A stretch of DNA of 24,217 nt, from contig CAZXVU010000022.1 in NCBI GenBank assembly GCA_964644465.1, forward strand, positions 1 through 24,217. The letters run 5' to 3'. A model generated the notes under the pieces. That model worked only from the letters and a program-made list of their open reading frames with translations, was not told the origin of the DNA and did no database searches. The translations under genes were made by a program, and so were the position numbers. Positions 7,651 to 15,632 of the stretch are shown one piece after another. This DNA comes from CAZXVU01 sp964644465. GTDB taxonomy: Bacteria > Chlamydiota > Chlamydiia > Chlamydiales > SM23-39. How positions within the stretch are numbered: position 1 is the stretch's first letter; every line of letters begins with the position of its first letter.

Positions 7651-8512
7651 AGCCTATTTTCTCGCTTCAAGGCCAAAAACTTGGATCGCAAGCATTAGTC
7701 CTGTTGCGATTGGAACAGCTATAGCTGCCTACGAACAGCCCATTGCGTATTCTACCTTTGCATTGACCCTTCTTTTTTCTCTCTTCATCCAAATCGGCAC
7801 GAATTATGCAAACGACTATTTCGATTTCATCAAAGGCGCCGATACAAAATTGCGCAACGGTCCAAAGAGGGCCACTCAAGAAGGATGGATCACCCCATTT
7901 GCCATGTTCAGCGCATGCCTGATTGTCTTTGGACTCGCTATTCTTGTTGCAATTCCGCTCATGATCATCGCGGGACTTTGGAGTTTTGCGGCCGCCGCTC
8001 TTTGCGTCGCCTTGGGAATCTTTTATACAGGAGGGCCAAAACCGCTTGGCTACCTCGGTCTTGGAGAGCTTCTTGTTTTTGTTTTTTTTGGCCCTGTTGC
8101 AGTGTGCGGCACCTATTTTCTCCAAGCCCACACCGTCACTCTTCCCATCTTCATTGCAAGCTTAGCTCCAGGACTTCTTTGCTGCTCCATTCTCATTGCG
8201 AATAATCTTCGAGATGAAAAGACCGACCGCCTCGCACGAAAAAACACTTTGATTGTCCGTTTTGGCCGCAGATTCGGAAGCTGGGAATACACCCTCTCCA
8301 TTCTTGCTGCTTCTCTCATTCCCCTCTCTCTCATCTATTTTTTCGACGCTCCCCTCAATCTCGCTTGTTCCTCCCTCATCTTTTTTGTGGCCATTCCTGC
8401 CATCAAAAAAGCATTCTATTTTGAAGATCCTCTCGAACTCATTTCTGTATTGCAGAAAAGCGCTCTCCTCCTCTTTCTCTACACAGTTCTTTTCTGTTTT
8501 GGTTTATGGTGA
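7595..8512 (+). CDS. menA: 1,4-dihydroxy-2-naphthoate polyprenyltransferase (MenA)
   Basis: Integral membrane enzyme of the UbiA superfamily that attaches the polyprenyl tail to DHNA, giving demethylmenaquinone. It has 305 residues with about nine hydrophobic segments. The two Asp-rich prenyl-diphosphate/Mg motifs are 'NYANDYFDFIKGAD' (first loop) and 'NNLRDEKTDR' (second loop). 'SRPKTWIASISPVAIGTA' near the N-terminus and 'FYTGGPKPLGYLGLGELLVFVFFGP' are typical of MenA. The start is set by an AGGAGG at 7583-7588. The order menB-menA-menC differs from E. coli, where menA is outside the men cluster. The final 7 bases overlap the menC start (ATGGTGA). Confidence 0.96.
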   Translation: MPLTKSENQTSPASPSALKAYFLASRPKTWIASISPVAIGTAIAAYEQPIAYSTFALTLLFSLFIQIGTNYANDYFDFIKGADTKLRNGPKRATQEGWITPFAMFSACLIVFGLAILVAIPLMIIAGLWSFAAAALCVALGIFYTGGPKPLGYLGLGELLVFVFFGPVAVCGTYFLQAHTVTLPIFIASLAPGLLCCSILIANNLRDEKTDRLARKNTLIVRFGRRFGSWEYTLSILAASLIPLSLIYFFDAPLNLACSSLIFFVAIPAIKKAFYFEDPLELISVLQKSALLLFLYTVLFCFGLW

Positions 8513-9366
8513 CAGCCCGCCTTTATCAATATAAACTTCCTCTCGACACTCGGAATTGGAAAACTCGCGAAGGACTCATCCTCCAATGGAATGATGGGTT
8601 CGGAGAAATCGCGCCTCTTCCTGGTTTTAGCCGAGAAACTCTCGAGGATGCGCGATCAGAAATCCTCCAACTTCTTCCCAATCTCTCCTCTGCAAAACCC
8701 ACTCTTCCATCCGTTCGCTTCGGCCTCTCTTGCGCTTCCATTCCTTTTCCACAAACACCCATCCACCTTCCTCTTTGCGCCCTCGGCCCAAAGCCTCATT
8801 TTCCCACCGTAAAACTAAAAGTCGGACATCTCTCCCTCTCCGACGCCATAACCCTCACGAAAACACACTACAAAAATCATCGTCTCCGGATCGATTGCAA
8901 TCGCGCCTGGACCCTCGATCAAGCTCTCAATTTCGCCTCTCATTTCCAACCCACTGATTTTGCGTATCTCGAAGAGCCTCTCCGCCTCTTTTCAGACCTC
9001 GTCCGCTTTTCTGAAATCACTCAATTTCCACTTGCAGTTGATGAGTCCCTTCTCGATTCGCCCTGGCAAGAAATCCCGACGCTAAAAGCCGTCGTCGTCA
9101 AACCCACAGTCGTCGGCTCCATTCCTACAATTCCTCCCCATCTCGATCTCATACTCAGCTCCTCCTATGAAACTGGCCTCGGCCTTCTTCACATTGCCCG
9201 CCTTTCTACCTCCTCTCTTCCCATCGGCCTCGATACCTACAGTTCCCTCCAAGACGACATCCTCTCCACTCCGATCCAAACAGCTTCTGGGTATTTCTCT
9301 TGGCAGCCCAATTCCCTCAACCCCATCAACCTCTCAAAGCTATGCCTGATTGCAACTGCCCCTTAA
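8506..9366 (+). CDS. menC: o-Succinylbenzoate synthase (MenC)
   Basis: Enolase-superfamily enzyme that dehydrates SHCHC to o-succinylbenzoate. Sequence identity in this family is low, but the catalytic set can be placed: the KxK pair K103/K105 in 'VKLKVG', metal ligands D130 (in 'RIDCNRAWT'), E156 (in 'YLEEPL') and D179 (in 'AVDES'), and the second catalytic Lys, K200 in 'VVVKPTVVGS'. The length of 286 is slightly below E. coli MenC (320). It starts inside the last bases of menA, and menE starts 25 bases before it ends. The coding strand is strikingly pyrimidine-rich with many CTC, TCC and ATC codons, unlike menD or menB upstream. Confidence 0.92.
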   Translation: MVTARLYQYKLPLDTRNWKTREGLILQWNDGFGEIAPLPGFSRETLEDARSEILQLLPNLSSAKPTLPSVRFGLSCASIPFPQTPIHLPLCALGPKPHFPTVKLKVGHLSLSDAITLTKTHYKNHRLRIDCNRAWTLDQALNFASHFQPTDFAYLEEPLRLFSDLVRFSEITQFPLAVDESLLDSPWQEIPTLKAVVVKPTVVGSIPTIPPHLDLILSSSYETGLGLLHIARLSTSSLPIGLDTYSSLQDDILSTPIQTASGYFSWQPNSLNPINLSKLCLIATAP

Positions 9367-10628
9367 ATGAAGCTTCCCTCGATGCTCCCAATCATCTCGC
9401 CTATCTATCTCGCACGCATTCCCTCACTTATTCCCAACTCGACCAGCTTGCCTCTTCCTATGTCACCCGCCTTTCTCATCTTCCACCGGGCAGCCGCGTT
9501 GCCGTCCTCCATCCTCCCGATCATCGCCTCATCGCTCTCATTTTTGCCTGTTTCCGCCTCCATCTTTCCATTTGTCCGCTCAATCTCCGACTTCCTCCCG
9601 CACAAATCGAAACATGTCTCTCCCGCCTCCAACCGTCACTCTTTCTCACCTCGCTAGATGCCCCTTATCCTGACCATCCTTTTCATCCTGTTATATCTCC
9701 CTCTTCTCTTTTCCTTTTCACATCCGGCTCTACTGGCACTCCCAAAATTGCTGTTCTCTCTTTTGCGAACCTCATCGCCTCCGCCACTTCCGCAATCTCA
9801 GCACTTGATCTCCGCCCCAATGATCAATGGCTCCTCTCACTCCCCCTCTTCCACGTCGGAGGCATCGGCATTGTTTTCCGCTGCATTCTTGCTCGAGCAA
9901 CCATTGTCCTCGATGAAAATTCACCTCATATTACACATCTTTCCTACGTCCCCACTCAGCTCTATCGATCTTGGCCCATTTACAAAAATCTCCGCTGTCT
10001 CATGCTGGGAGGCGCTTCCATCTCTCAATACCCAACACGCCTCCCCATCTATGTCACATATGGCCTCACTGAAATGAGCTCGCTTGTCACGGTCCGTTTC
10101 CACCCATCAACGGCCCACTTAGGCCATCCTCTTAAAGGGCGCGAGGTCCGCCTTGCTGCCGACAACGAAATCCTCGTCCGCGGCTCTTGCTTATTTCAAG
10201 GATATTGGGAAAATGGCAGCTTGCATCTTCCTACCGACTCTGAAGGATGGTTTGCAACGGGAGATCTCGGACACTTCTCTCCTCAAGACGGCCTCGCTAT
10301 CATAGGCAGAAAAGATTGGCAGTTCATTTCAGGCGGTGAAAATATTCAGCCTGAGGAAATCGAACGGGAATTATTGGCGCTTCCTGAAATTCTCGAAGCC
10401 GTTGTCATTCCCATCTCTGATCCAGAATTTGGCCACAGACCAGCAGCCGTTGTCCGTCTTTCCGATTCTTCTTTCAATCTCAAGCGGATGCAACAAGCTT
10501 TGCTCAACAAAATTCCGAAATATAAAATTCCGATCGCGCTATTTCCATTAGATGAATTTCCTAAAAACGGCCTCAAAATAGATCGTAAGCAGATTTTTGA
10601 ATTAGCAAACCAAATTTTTTCTAAATAA
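9342..10628 (+). CDS. menE: o-Succinylbenzoate-CoA ligase (MenE)
   Basis: Acyl-adenylating enzyme that activates o-succinylbenzoate with ATP and joins it to CoA. The 428 residues contain the ANL-superfamily motifs: P-loop 'FTSGSTGTPK' (126-135), 'LPLFHVGG', 'YGLTEM', 'GWFATGDLGHF', 'GRKDWQFISGGENIQPEEIE' and the C-terminal adenylation Lys412 in 'PKNGLKIDRK'. I prefer the ATG at 9342 (25-base overlap with menC) to an in-frame TTG at 9300; neither has a clear Shine-Dalgarno. Other acyl-CoA ligases share these motifs, but its place at the end of a complete men block makes MenE the clear choice. Its first half shares the pyrimidine-rich composition of menC. It ends the overlapping gene run. Confidence 0.94.
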   Translation: MPDCNCPLNEASLDAPNHLAYLSRTHSLTYSQLDQLASSYVTRLSHLPPGSRVAVLHPPDHRLIALIFACFRLHLSICPLNLRLPPAQIETCLSRLQPSLFLTSLDAPYPDHPFHPVISPSSLFLFTSGSTGTPKIAVLSFANLIASATSAISALDLRPNDQWLLSLPLFHVGGIGIVFRCILARATIVLDENSPHITHLSYVPTQLYRSWPIYKNLRCLMLGGASISQYPTRLPIYVTYGLTEMSSLVTVRFHPSTAHLGHPLKGREVRLAADNEILVRGSCLFQGYWENGSLHLPTDSEGWFATGDLGHFSPQDGLAIIGRKDWQFISGGENIQPEEIERELLALPEILEAVVIPISDPEFGHRPAAVVRLSDSSFNLKRMQQALLNKIPKYKIPIALFPLDEFPKNGLKIDRKQIFELANQIFSK

Positions 10629-10703
10629 TTGAATTTTTCTTCATTCAAAAACCTAACAATCAATTAGATCAGAACACATCTGTGCAAAAAAAAAGCCCTT
10701 ATC

Positions 10704-10731
10704 TATAATCCGCTCCTTTGTCACATATAAT
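10704..10731 (+). promoter_or_regulatory. Candidate promoter(s) for the TPR gene: two TATAAT boxes
   Basis: Perfect TATAAT hexamers occur at 10704-10709 and 10726-10731 in the 115-base gap between menE and the TPR gene. Neither has a good -35 hexamer at the usual distance. If the second one is used, transcription would start only about six bases before the ATG at 10744, which also lacks a Shine-Dalgarno sequence. Confidence 0.35.
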
Positions 10732-10743
10732 AGCGGACATAAT

Positions 10744-12822
10744 ATGACCCTCCAAGTACACCCCTTTCGGCGAATCTTTGCCCGGTTCTTCCCGCGCAAA
10801 GCAACATCAGCTTCCCTTCCAAAAGAAGCCATCGAAGCAGATCTTTTGCCGGAAGAGCAAAAAAAAGACTTGGCGCTCCGTTATTTAAGTATGGGAGAAC
10901 TGGCCCTGTTACAGGGAAATCTCAACGCCCTCTCCCATTTCGAAGCTGCCTCTTCCCTCGATCCGAACAATCCGCAAATCTGGTTCCGGCAAGGATTGGC
11001 CTTTTTTGAATATGGATCTGAAGAAGGAAAGGAAAAGGCGCTTCTCGTTGCAGGGAAAAATTTTAAAATCGCGACACAGCTCCATCCCCAGTTTTTCGAC
11101 GCATGGGTCGCTTGGGGCAATGTCTTACTGCAGCTCGGTCGATTCCATGACGAGCACCACTTCCATATAGAAGCGAAAGAAAAATATCAAAAAGCCCTTG
11201 AATTTTCTTCTGAGCAACCCCGCGAAGCGCTGGCCGAACTCTATTGGGACCTGGGAATCGTATGGTCTGAAATTGCACAGCATTCTGGTGAAGCCCTCGA
11301 CGTGCGCCTGGCCATCGATGCGCTCCAGAATTCAAAAAATCACCAAGAAAAGCCCTCCCCAGAATTTTTGAACGACTGCGGCAAAGCTTATCTTGAAATG
11401 GGCCTTCTCATCAATGATCCGCGCCTCTACATCCAGTCGATTGAATACCTACAAAAATCTGTGATTACCGCCCCCCAATATTTTGATGGATGGATGTCTC
11501 TTGCCGAAGGCTACTCCCAGCTCTACATCAATACGATGGACGAACGGTACGTAGCAAAAGCTTCCGATGCGTTCGCTTCTGCTGCCAAAATGTCTCCCCG
11601 CGATTGGGAAGTATGGCTCTCCTGGGGCCAACTCTTGGGCGAATCTGGACGCCTCAACAGCGATCCAAAACTCCTCCGCTTGAGCATTGAAAAATGCGCC
11701 CGCGCCGCCACGATCGACGCCAAAAATCCACTGATCGTCAGCCAATGGGTCGAGTCGCTCTCTCTTCTCGGAGCATCCACCGCACGCATTGATTTATTGA
11801 TCGAAGCGGAACACAAAATTCTCAAAGCAACCGACCAATTTCCCGACGATCCCGATCTCTGGCATGCCTATGGAATTTGCCTGATCGCATTCGCCCGCTA
11901 CTATGAAGATCCAGAATATTTTGAAATGGCCATCGAGAAACTCCAATACGGCCTTTCGATCGACCGCACTGACGCAGAGCTTTGGCATGCCCTTGGCCTC
12001 GCCCATAAATTTTACGCCGATTTGACAGACGACAGAGATCTCATTGAGCGCTCCATCCGCTTTCTGATCCGCGCCATGGACCTCAAGCCCTCTTGCCCTT
12101 CTCTCATCTATGACGCCGCTTGCGCCTATCTCCAATATAGCGAAAAAATTGAAGACCTCTCTTCACTCCAGCAGGCAATCACTCTCCTTGAGTCTCTCTT
12201 GCAAAACCAAAAAGATGCAATCCTCCACCATCCAGAATGGATCTACGAATACGCTTGCGCCCTTGAGTGGTTAGGCGATTTCACCGACGAGGAAGTCCAC
12301 TTCTCCCGCGCCATCGAAATCTTCTCCCACATCCTTCTCATCGATCCCGATTTTCCACGCATCCATCACAAGATCGCCCAATGCTATGTCGAGCTCGGCC
12401 ATCTTACAGATGAATCCGAATTCTATAAGCGCTCCCTCCACTCTTTCCGCCTCGCAACGAGACAAGATGAAGAAAACGATCAGATTTGGCTCGATTGGGG
12501 ACTTTGCCTGATCCACCTCGCGCATCACACCCTCGATACAGATTTCATGAATCAATTCTATCTCGATGCGGAATTCAAGATCAGCCGCGCAGGACGCCTC
12601 GGCAATGAAGCTGCATACTATAATCTTTCTTGCCTCTATTCAATCCTCGGACGCACCCAAGAGGCCATGGAGCTTATCCATAAAGCCCTCGCTGCCCGCG
12701 CCCTTCCTCCGCTCGAGGATCTCCTCGATGATGAATGGCTCGATAATCTCCGCGAGACCCCCGCTTTCGCCCAATTCCTCACCGCCCTGGAAGCCAAGCT
12801 CCAGCAAACCCGCGAAGAATAG
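10744..12822 (+). CDS. Long tetratricopeptide-repeat (TPR) protein
   Basis: A 692-residue soluble protein built almost wholly from about a dozen helical repeats of TPR type, so probably a scaffold or adaptor; the partner cannot be read from sequence. Repeats show the W/Y...G/A...A pattern, for example 'IWFRQGLAFFEYG', 'AWVAWGNVLLQLGR', 'GWMSLAEGYSQLY', 'WEVWLSWGQLLGESG', 'LWHAYGICLIAFARYY' and 'LWHALGLAHKFYADLTD'. Spacing is about 45-55 residues, longer than the 34 of a plain TPR, because most units carry an acidic insert ('D.xDxxxxxxSI') between helices. Residues 1-40 are basic and not repeated, with no signal peptide. The C-terminus ends 'DEWLDNLRETPAFAQFL', a common way for TPR arrays to stop. 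It follows menE by 115 bases with its own likely promoter. Confidence 0.85.
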   Translation: MTLQVHPFRRIFARFFPRKATSASLPKEAIEADLLPEEQKKDLALRYLSMGELALLQGNLNALSHFEAASSLDPNNPQIWFRQGLAFFEYGSEEGKEKALLVAGKNFKIATQLHPQFFDAWVAWGNVLLQLGRFHDEHHFHIEAKEKYQKALEFSSEQPREALAELYWDLGIVWSEIAQHSGEALDVRLAIDALQNSKNHQEKPSPEFLNDCGKAYLEMGLLINDPRLYIQSIEYLQKSVITAPQYFDGWMSLAEGYSQLYINTMDERYVAKASDAFASAAKMSPRDWEVWLSWGQLLGESGRLNSDPKLLRLSIEKCARAATIDAKNPLIVSQWVESLSLLGASTARIDLLIEAEHKILKATDQFPDDPDLWHAYGICLIAFARYYEDPEYFEMAIEKLQYGLSIDRTDAELWHALGLAHKFYADLTDDRDLIERSIRFLIRAMDLKPSCPSLIYDAACAYLQYSEKIEDLSSLQQAITLLESLLQNQKDAILHHPEWIYEYACALEWLGDFTDEEVHFSRAIEIFSHILLIDPDFPRIHHKIAQCYVELGHLTDESEFYKRSLHSFRLATRQDEENDQIWLDWGLCLIHLAHHTLDTDFMNQFYLDAEFKISRAGRLGNEAAYYNLSCLYSILGRTQEAMELIHKALAARALPPLEDLLDDEWLDNLRETPAFAQFLTALEAKLQQTREE

Positions 12823-13240
12823 AGAAGAAGTAAATATATTTAATATAGACAGTCGGGCCGTTACGCGGATTTTCCCCAAAAGAAACTTTTGGGTACCCCT
12901 TTCCGCTCCACCCCCGCTGCCCAGGTGACTGGATTACAGCTTCGGCTACCGCTAAAGCTATCGCGCCTACGGCTACGCTACCTAGAGGTATGCTCCGCCG
13001 TTTTTTACGGCGCGATTATCCTTTGCTGTAACCAGTCGCGGGCTGCACATGCGTTCCCCCTTCGGGGGACCCCTCTGCATGTGCAGTTCTCCGGGGGAGG
13101 GATGCCCTCCCCCAAATCCCCCACCCCTCGACATCTTTACCACTTTCTATATTCTAATTTCTTATCTTCTTACCCTTATTGCTTTTCTCCTATTTGAAAT
13201 TTTGATATTCTAGATTGGAAAAACCCTTCTTTGAGAGTCT
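12823..13240. other. 418-base gene-free gap with structured element and yidC leader
   Basis: No coding sequence is supported here. About 12851-13130 is a GC-rich block with several hairpins (separate entry). The remaining 13131-13240 is AT- and pyrimidine-rich and is probably the yidC promoter and leader, but I cannot place convincing -35/-10 hexamers at standard spacing. Confidence 0.7.
12851..13130. repeat. GC-rich multi-hairpin intergenic element
   Basis: At least four consecutive, nearly perfect hairpins stand in a block far richer in GC than its flanks. (A) 12875-12893: CCCAAAAG/CTTTTGGG around AAA. (B) 12927-12940 with 13025-13037: GACTGGATTACAGC against GCTGTAACCAGTC, one bulge, enclosing 84 bases that include CGCCGT-T5-ACGGCG (12996-13012) and repeated CGGCTAC words. 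(C) 13043-13052 with 13077-13086: CTGCACATGC/GCATGTGCAG, enclosing TCCCCC-TTC-GGGGGA (13055-13069). (D) 13093-13113: GGGGGAGGG/CCCTCCCCC around ATG. The orderly chain suggests a dispersed palindromic repeat, MITE-like remnant or structured RNA. No transposase, terminal repeats or target duplication is visible. Confidence 0.75.
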
Positions 13241-15625
13241 ATGGATAAACGCACTATTCTGTTCATGATCTGTATTAGCTTAGCTTTTTTCGGAGTCCAT
13301 GCCTGGTTCGACTGGCAAAGAGGCGATGATAAAAAAGCTGCCCAAGCCAAAATTCAAGAACAACAGATTTCCCGTCAAAATGAACTTGAAAAGCAAGCTG
13401 TATCCCGCACAGCAAAACTGGAAGACCTCCCCGTCGCTGATTTTTATTCAGAGACACAAGAAAAAATGGGATCCGGAATCGTTTGCGAAGGGTTTTTATT
13501 TACCTTGGGTTCGAATGAATCTCTCCCCTCGAAGATCTATTTGGAAAATGGGGAAGATTTCAGTTTAGTTTCCAGTGGATCCGAAGCCAATGAACTAGCG
13601 ATTTATCAAAGAGAAGGTACAGCTTCTTTATCCTTGCCAGCTATTCCTAAAGACCACCCGATAGACATGCAATTGGTTGCTCTTGGGGATGACGTGCGCG
13701 TTGCATTGGGAGAGCAAAAAGGGGAAGAATTTTCCCTCCCTTTCCATTATTTAGATCATCCAGCAGTGGCTCTGATGAATGTGAAAGGTGTTTTCCTCCC
13801 TGTCGGAATCTATGAACCCGGAGCAAAAGAGATTAAGGAGTTGAGCTCTTTCGAAAGACTCCAGACAATCGTGCAGCAGGAAGAGCAGGCTGCGTCATCG
13901 TCAACAGGAAGCGATGAAACTTTTTATGTCTTGGAAAACCAATATCAGCAGCTCGTCTTCTCCTCCCGCGGCGGCAGCCTTTCCGAAATCAACCTTCCTT
14001 TGCATAATTCAAAGGACTCAAAAAGTCTGGTCAAAGAAATCGATGTCGATCGTACGATTGTCAAAACATCTCCGCAAAACGCAAGGTTTCCACAGCATCC
14101 TTATCTAACTTCTGACCAAACGCTCCACCAAAAGGGCGCAGAAGGAGGCTATTATCCTCTTTTAAGAAGACCGATTATCGATGCTAACGGAAAAGAAAAA
14201 AGTTCTGTACCTGCGGAATATTATGCATTGAATATTGTCGGCGACGACCCAGAGATCGCAAATCTAAATTATGAAATGACCCGCTTCGAGCCAAATTTGA
14301 TCCAATTCGAAGCTTCAAGTGGACAGAGGCGCATTGTAAAAACCTATTCTATTCCTAAGGAAAGAAACGGCCCTTACTGCTTCAATCTAGATATCCGCAT
14401 CGAAGGCGATGGACGCGGCCTTTGGTTAACTTCCGGAGTTCCCGATGTTGAACTGGTCGGCGGATCTTATAGCCCTTTATTGAAATACCAATCGACAAAG
14501 GGAAGAGAATCCGAAGTCGATTCGATCGATCTGCCTAAGAAAGGTCCCATCGTTGTGACCAGCATCAGCCCCAATTGGATCAGCAATTCGAATGGCTTTT
14601 TAGGAATCATCGTGGATCCACTTGGTGAGATTGGACAAGGCTATAAAGCTGTCCAAATCGATGGAGCTAAAATCCCAACACGCCTGAGCTTGATCGATCC
14701 AGCCTATAATCAATATCCCGTAGCCAATTATCCTGGGTATGCGACTTATCTTCCTCTGAAGAGCGGAGCTAATCTTCCCTTTAGAGTCTTTGCAGGTCCG
14801 TTCGACGATAAGTTATTGAAAGAACTCGATGCTCTCTACGAAGATCCGACGCAAAATTACAATCCTGAATACGCGTCCGCCCAAAGCATACAAGGATGGT
14901 TCTCTTTCATTTCCCAGCCTTTTGCAAAATTCCTTTTCATCTTGATGCAGTTTTTCTACACGATCACCCACTCATGGGCGATGTCCATCATCCTGCTCAC
15001 AATCGCGCTGCGCATCATGATGTATCCCCTCAACGCATGGTCGATCCGTTCCTCCATCAAAATGCAGGAAATTGCACCGAAGGTGAAGATTGTCCAAGAG
15101 AAATACAAAAAGGATCCTCGCAAAGCCCAGATGGAGGTGATGAACCTCTATAAAGAATCGGGTGTGAATCCAATGACTGGATGCCTACCGGTGCTTCTGC
15201 AAATGCCATTTTTGATCGGGATGTTCTACCTCCTGAAATCAAGCTTCCCTCTTCGCGGGGCGGTATTTATTCCTGGATGGATCGACGATCTGGCAGCGCC
15301 TGACGTTCTCTTTAGCTGGGGACAGCCTATTTGGTTCATCGGCAATGAATTCCATCTTCTTCCCATTTTGATGGGCGTTACCATGTATCTACAGCAGCGA
15401 TTTACTTCAAAGCTGCCGAAAGATCCAAGACAGCTGAGCGATGCGCAAAAGCAGCAGAAGATGATGGGCAATATGATGTCGGTGTTGTTCACAGTGATGT
15501 TCTACAACTTTCCTTCGGGGCTCAACATCTACTTTATGTTCTCGACGATCCTCGGCCTCGTACAGCAATGGTGGATGACGAAAAAAATGCAATCTGCGAC
15601 GCCTACTCTTAAAGTCGTAAAATAG
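13241..15625 (+). CDS. yidC: Membrane protein insertase YidC (large chlamydial type)
   Basis: Inserts and folds inner-membrane proteins, alone or with SecYEG. The 794 residues start with one membrane segment (about residues 5-22, 'ILFMICISLAFFGVHAWF'), then a very long periplasmic domain to about residue 540, then the conserved five-segment core. The core has 'ITHSWAMSIILLTIALRIMMYPL' with the essential hydrophilic-groove Arg (R591), a cytosolic helical hairpin 'IAPKVKIVQEKYKKDPRKAQ', 'NPMTGCLPVLLQMPFLIGMFYLL' and 'NFPSGLNIYFMFSTILGLVQQWW'. E. coli YidC is 548 residues; the extra length is in the periplasmic domain, as in C. trachomatis. dnaA follows after seven bases, the same neighbour as in C. 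trachomatis (CT251-CT250). Confidence 0.97.
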   Translation: MDKRTILFMICISLAFFGVHAWFDWQRGDDKKAAQAKIQEQQISRQNELEKQAVSRTAKLEDLPVADFYSETQEKMGSGIVCEGFLFTLGSNESLPSKIYLENGEDFSLVSSGSEANELAIYQREGTASLSLPAIPKDHPIDMQLVALGDDVRVALGEQKGEEFSLPFHYLDHPAVALMNVKGVFLPVGIYEPGAKEIKELSSFERLQTIVQQEEQAASSSTGSDETFYVLENQYQQLVFSSRGGSLSEINLPLHNSKDSKSLVKEIDVDRTIVKTSPQNARFPQHPYLTSDQTLHQKGAEGGYYPLLRRPIIDANGKEKSSVPAEYYALNIVGDDPEIANLNYEMTRFEPNLIQFEASSGQRRIVKTYSIPKERNGPYCFNLDIRIEGDGRGLWLTSGVPDVELVGGSYSPLLKYQSTKGRESEVDSIDLPKKGPIVVTSISPNWISNSNGFLGIIVDPLGEIGQGYKAVQIDGAKIPTRLSLIDPAYNQYPVANYPGYATYLPLKSGANLPFRVFAGPFDDKLLKELDALYEDPTQNYNPEYASAQSIQGWFSFISQPFAKFLFILMQFFYTITHSWAMSIILLTIALRIMMYPLNAWSIRSSIKMQEIAPKVKIVQEKYKKDPRKAQMEVMNLYKESGVNPMTGCLPVLLQMPFLIGMFYLLKSSFPLRGAVFIPGWIDDLAAPDVLFSWGQPIWFIGNEFHLLPILMGVTMYLQQRFTSKLPKDPRQLSDAQKQQKMMGNMMSVLFTVMFYNFPSGLNIYFMFSTILGLVQQWWMTKKMQSATPTLKVVK

Positions 15626-15632
15626 GCCATTT

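Noticed and set aside
7667..8131. A 154-codon open frame antisense to menA
   Set aside because: It is opposite a well-supported membrane enzyme, its composition reflects the complement of hydrophobic codons, and no ribosome binding site or motif is seen.
9300..9341. TTG start adding 14 residues to MenE
   Set aside because: TTG is a weaker start, there is no ribosome binding site, and the added residues are menC sequence in another frame.
9367..10077. Two open frames of 96 and 139 codons inside menE
   Set aside because: They arise from the pyrimidine-rich coding strand. The Pro/Ser/Leu-rich translations have no domain pattern, while menE in the other frame has every expected motif.
10629..10652. 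Possible terminator after menE (TTGAAT...ATTCAA)
   Set aside because: The stem is only six AT-rich base pairs, is followed by an A-run and not a T-run on the plus strand, and would be unstable.
12851..13130. CRISPR array or tRNA cluster in the structured gap
   Set aside because: The hairpins differ from each other in sequence and spacing, there are no regular direct repeats with spacers, and no cloverleaf or CCA end could be found.
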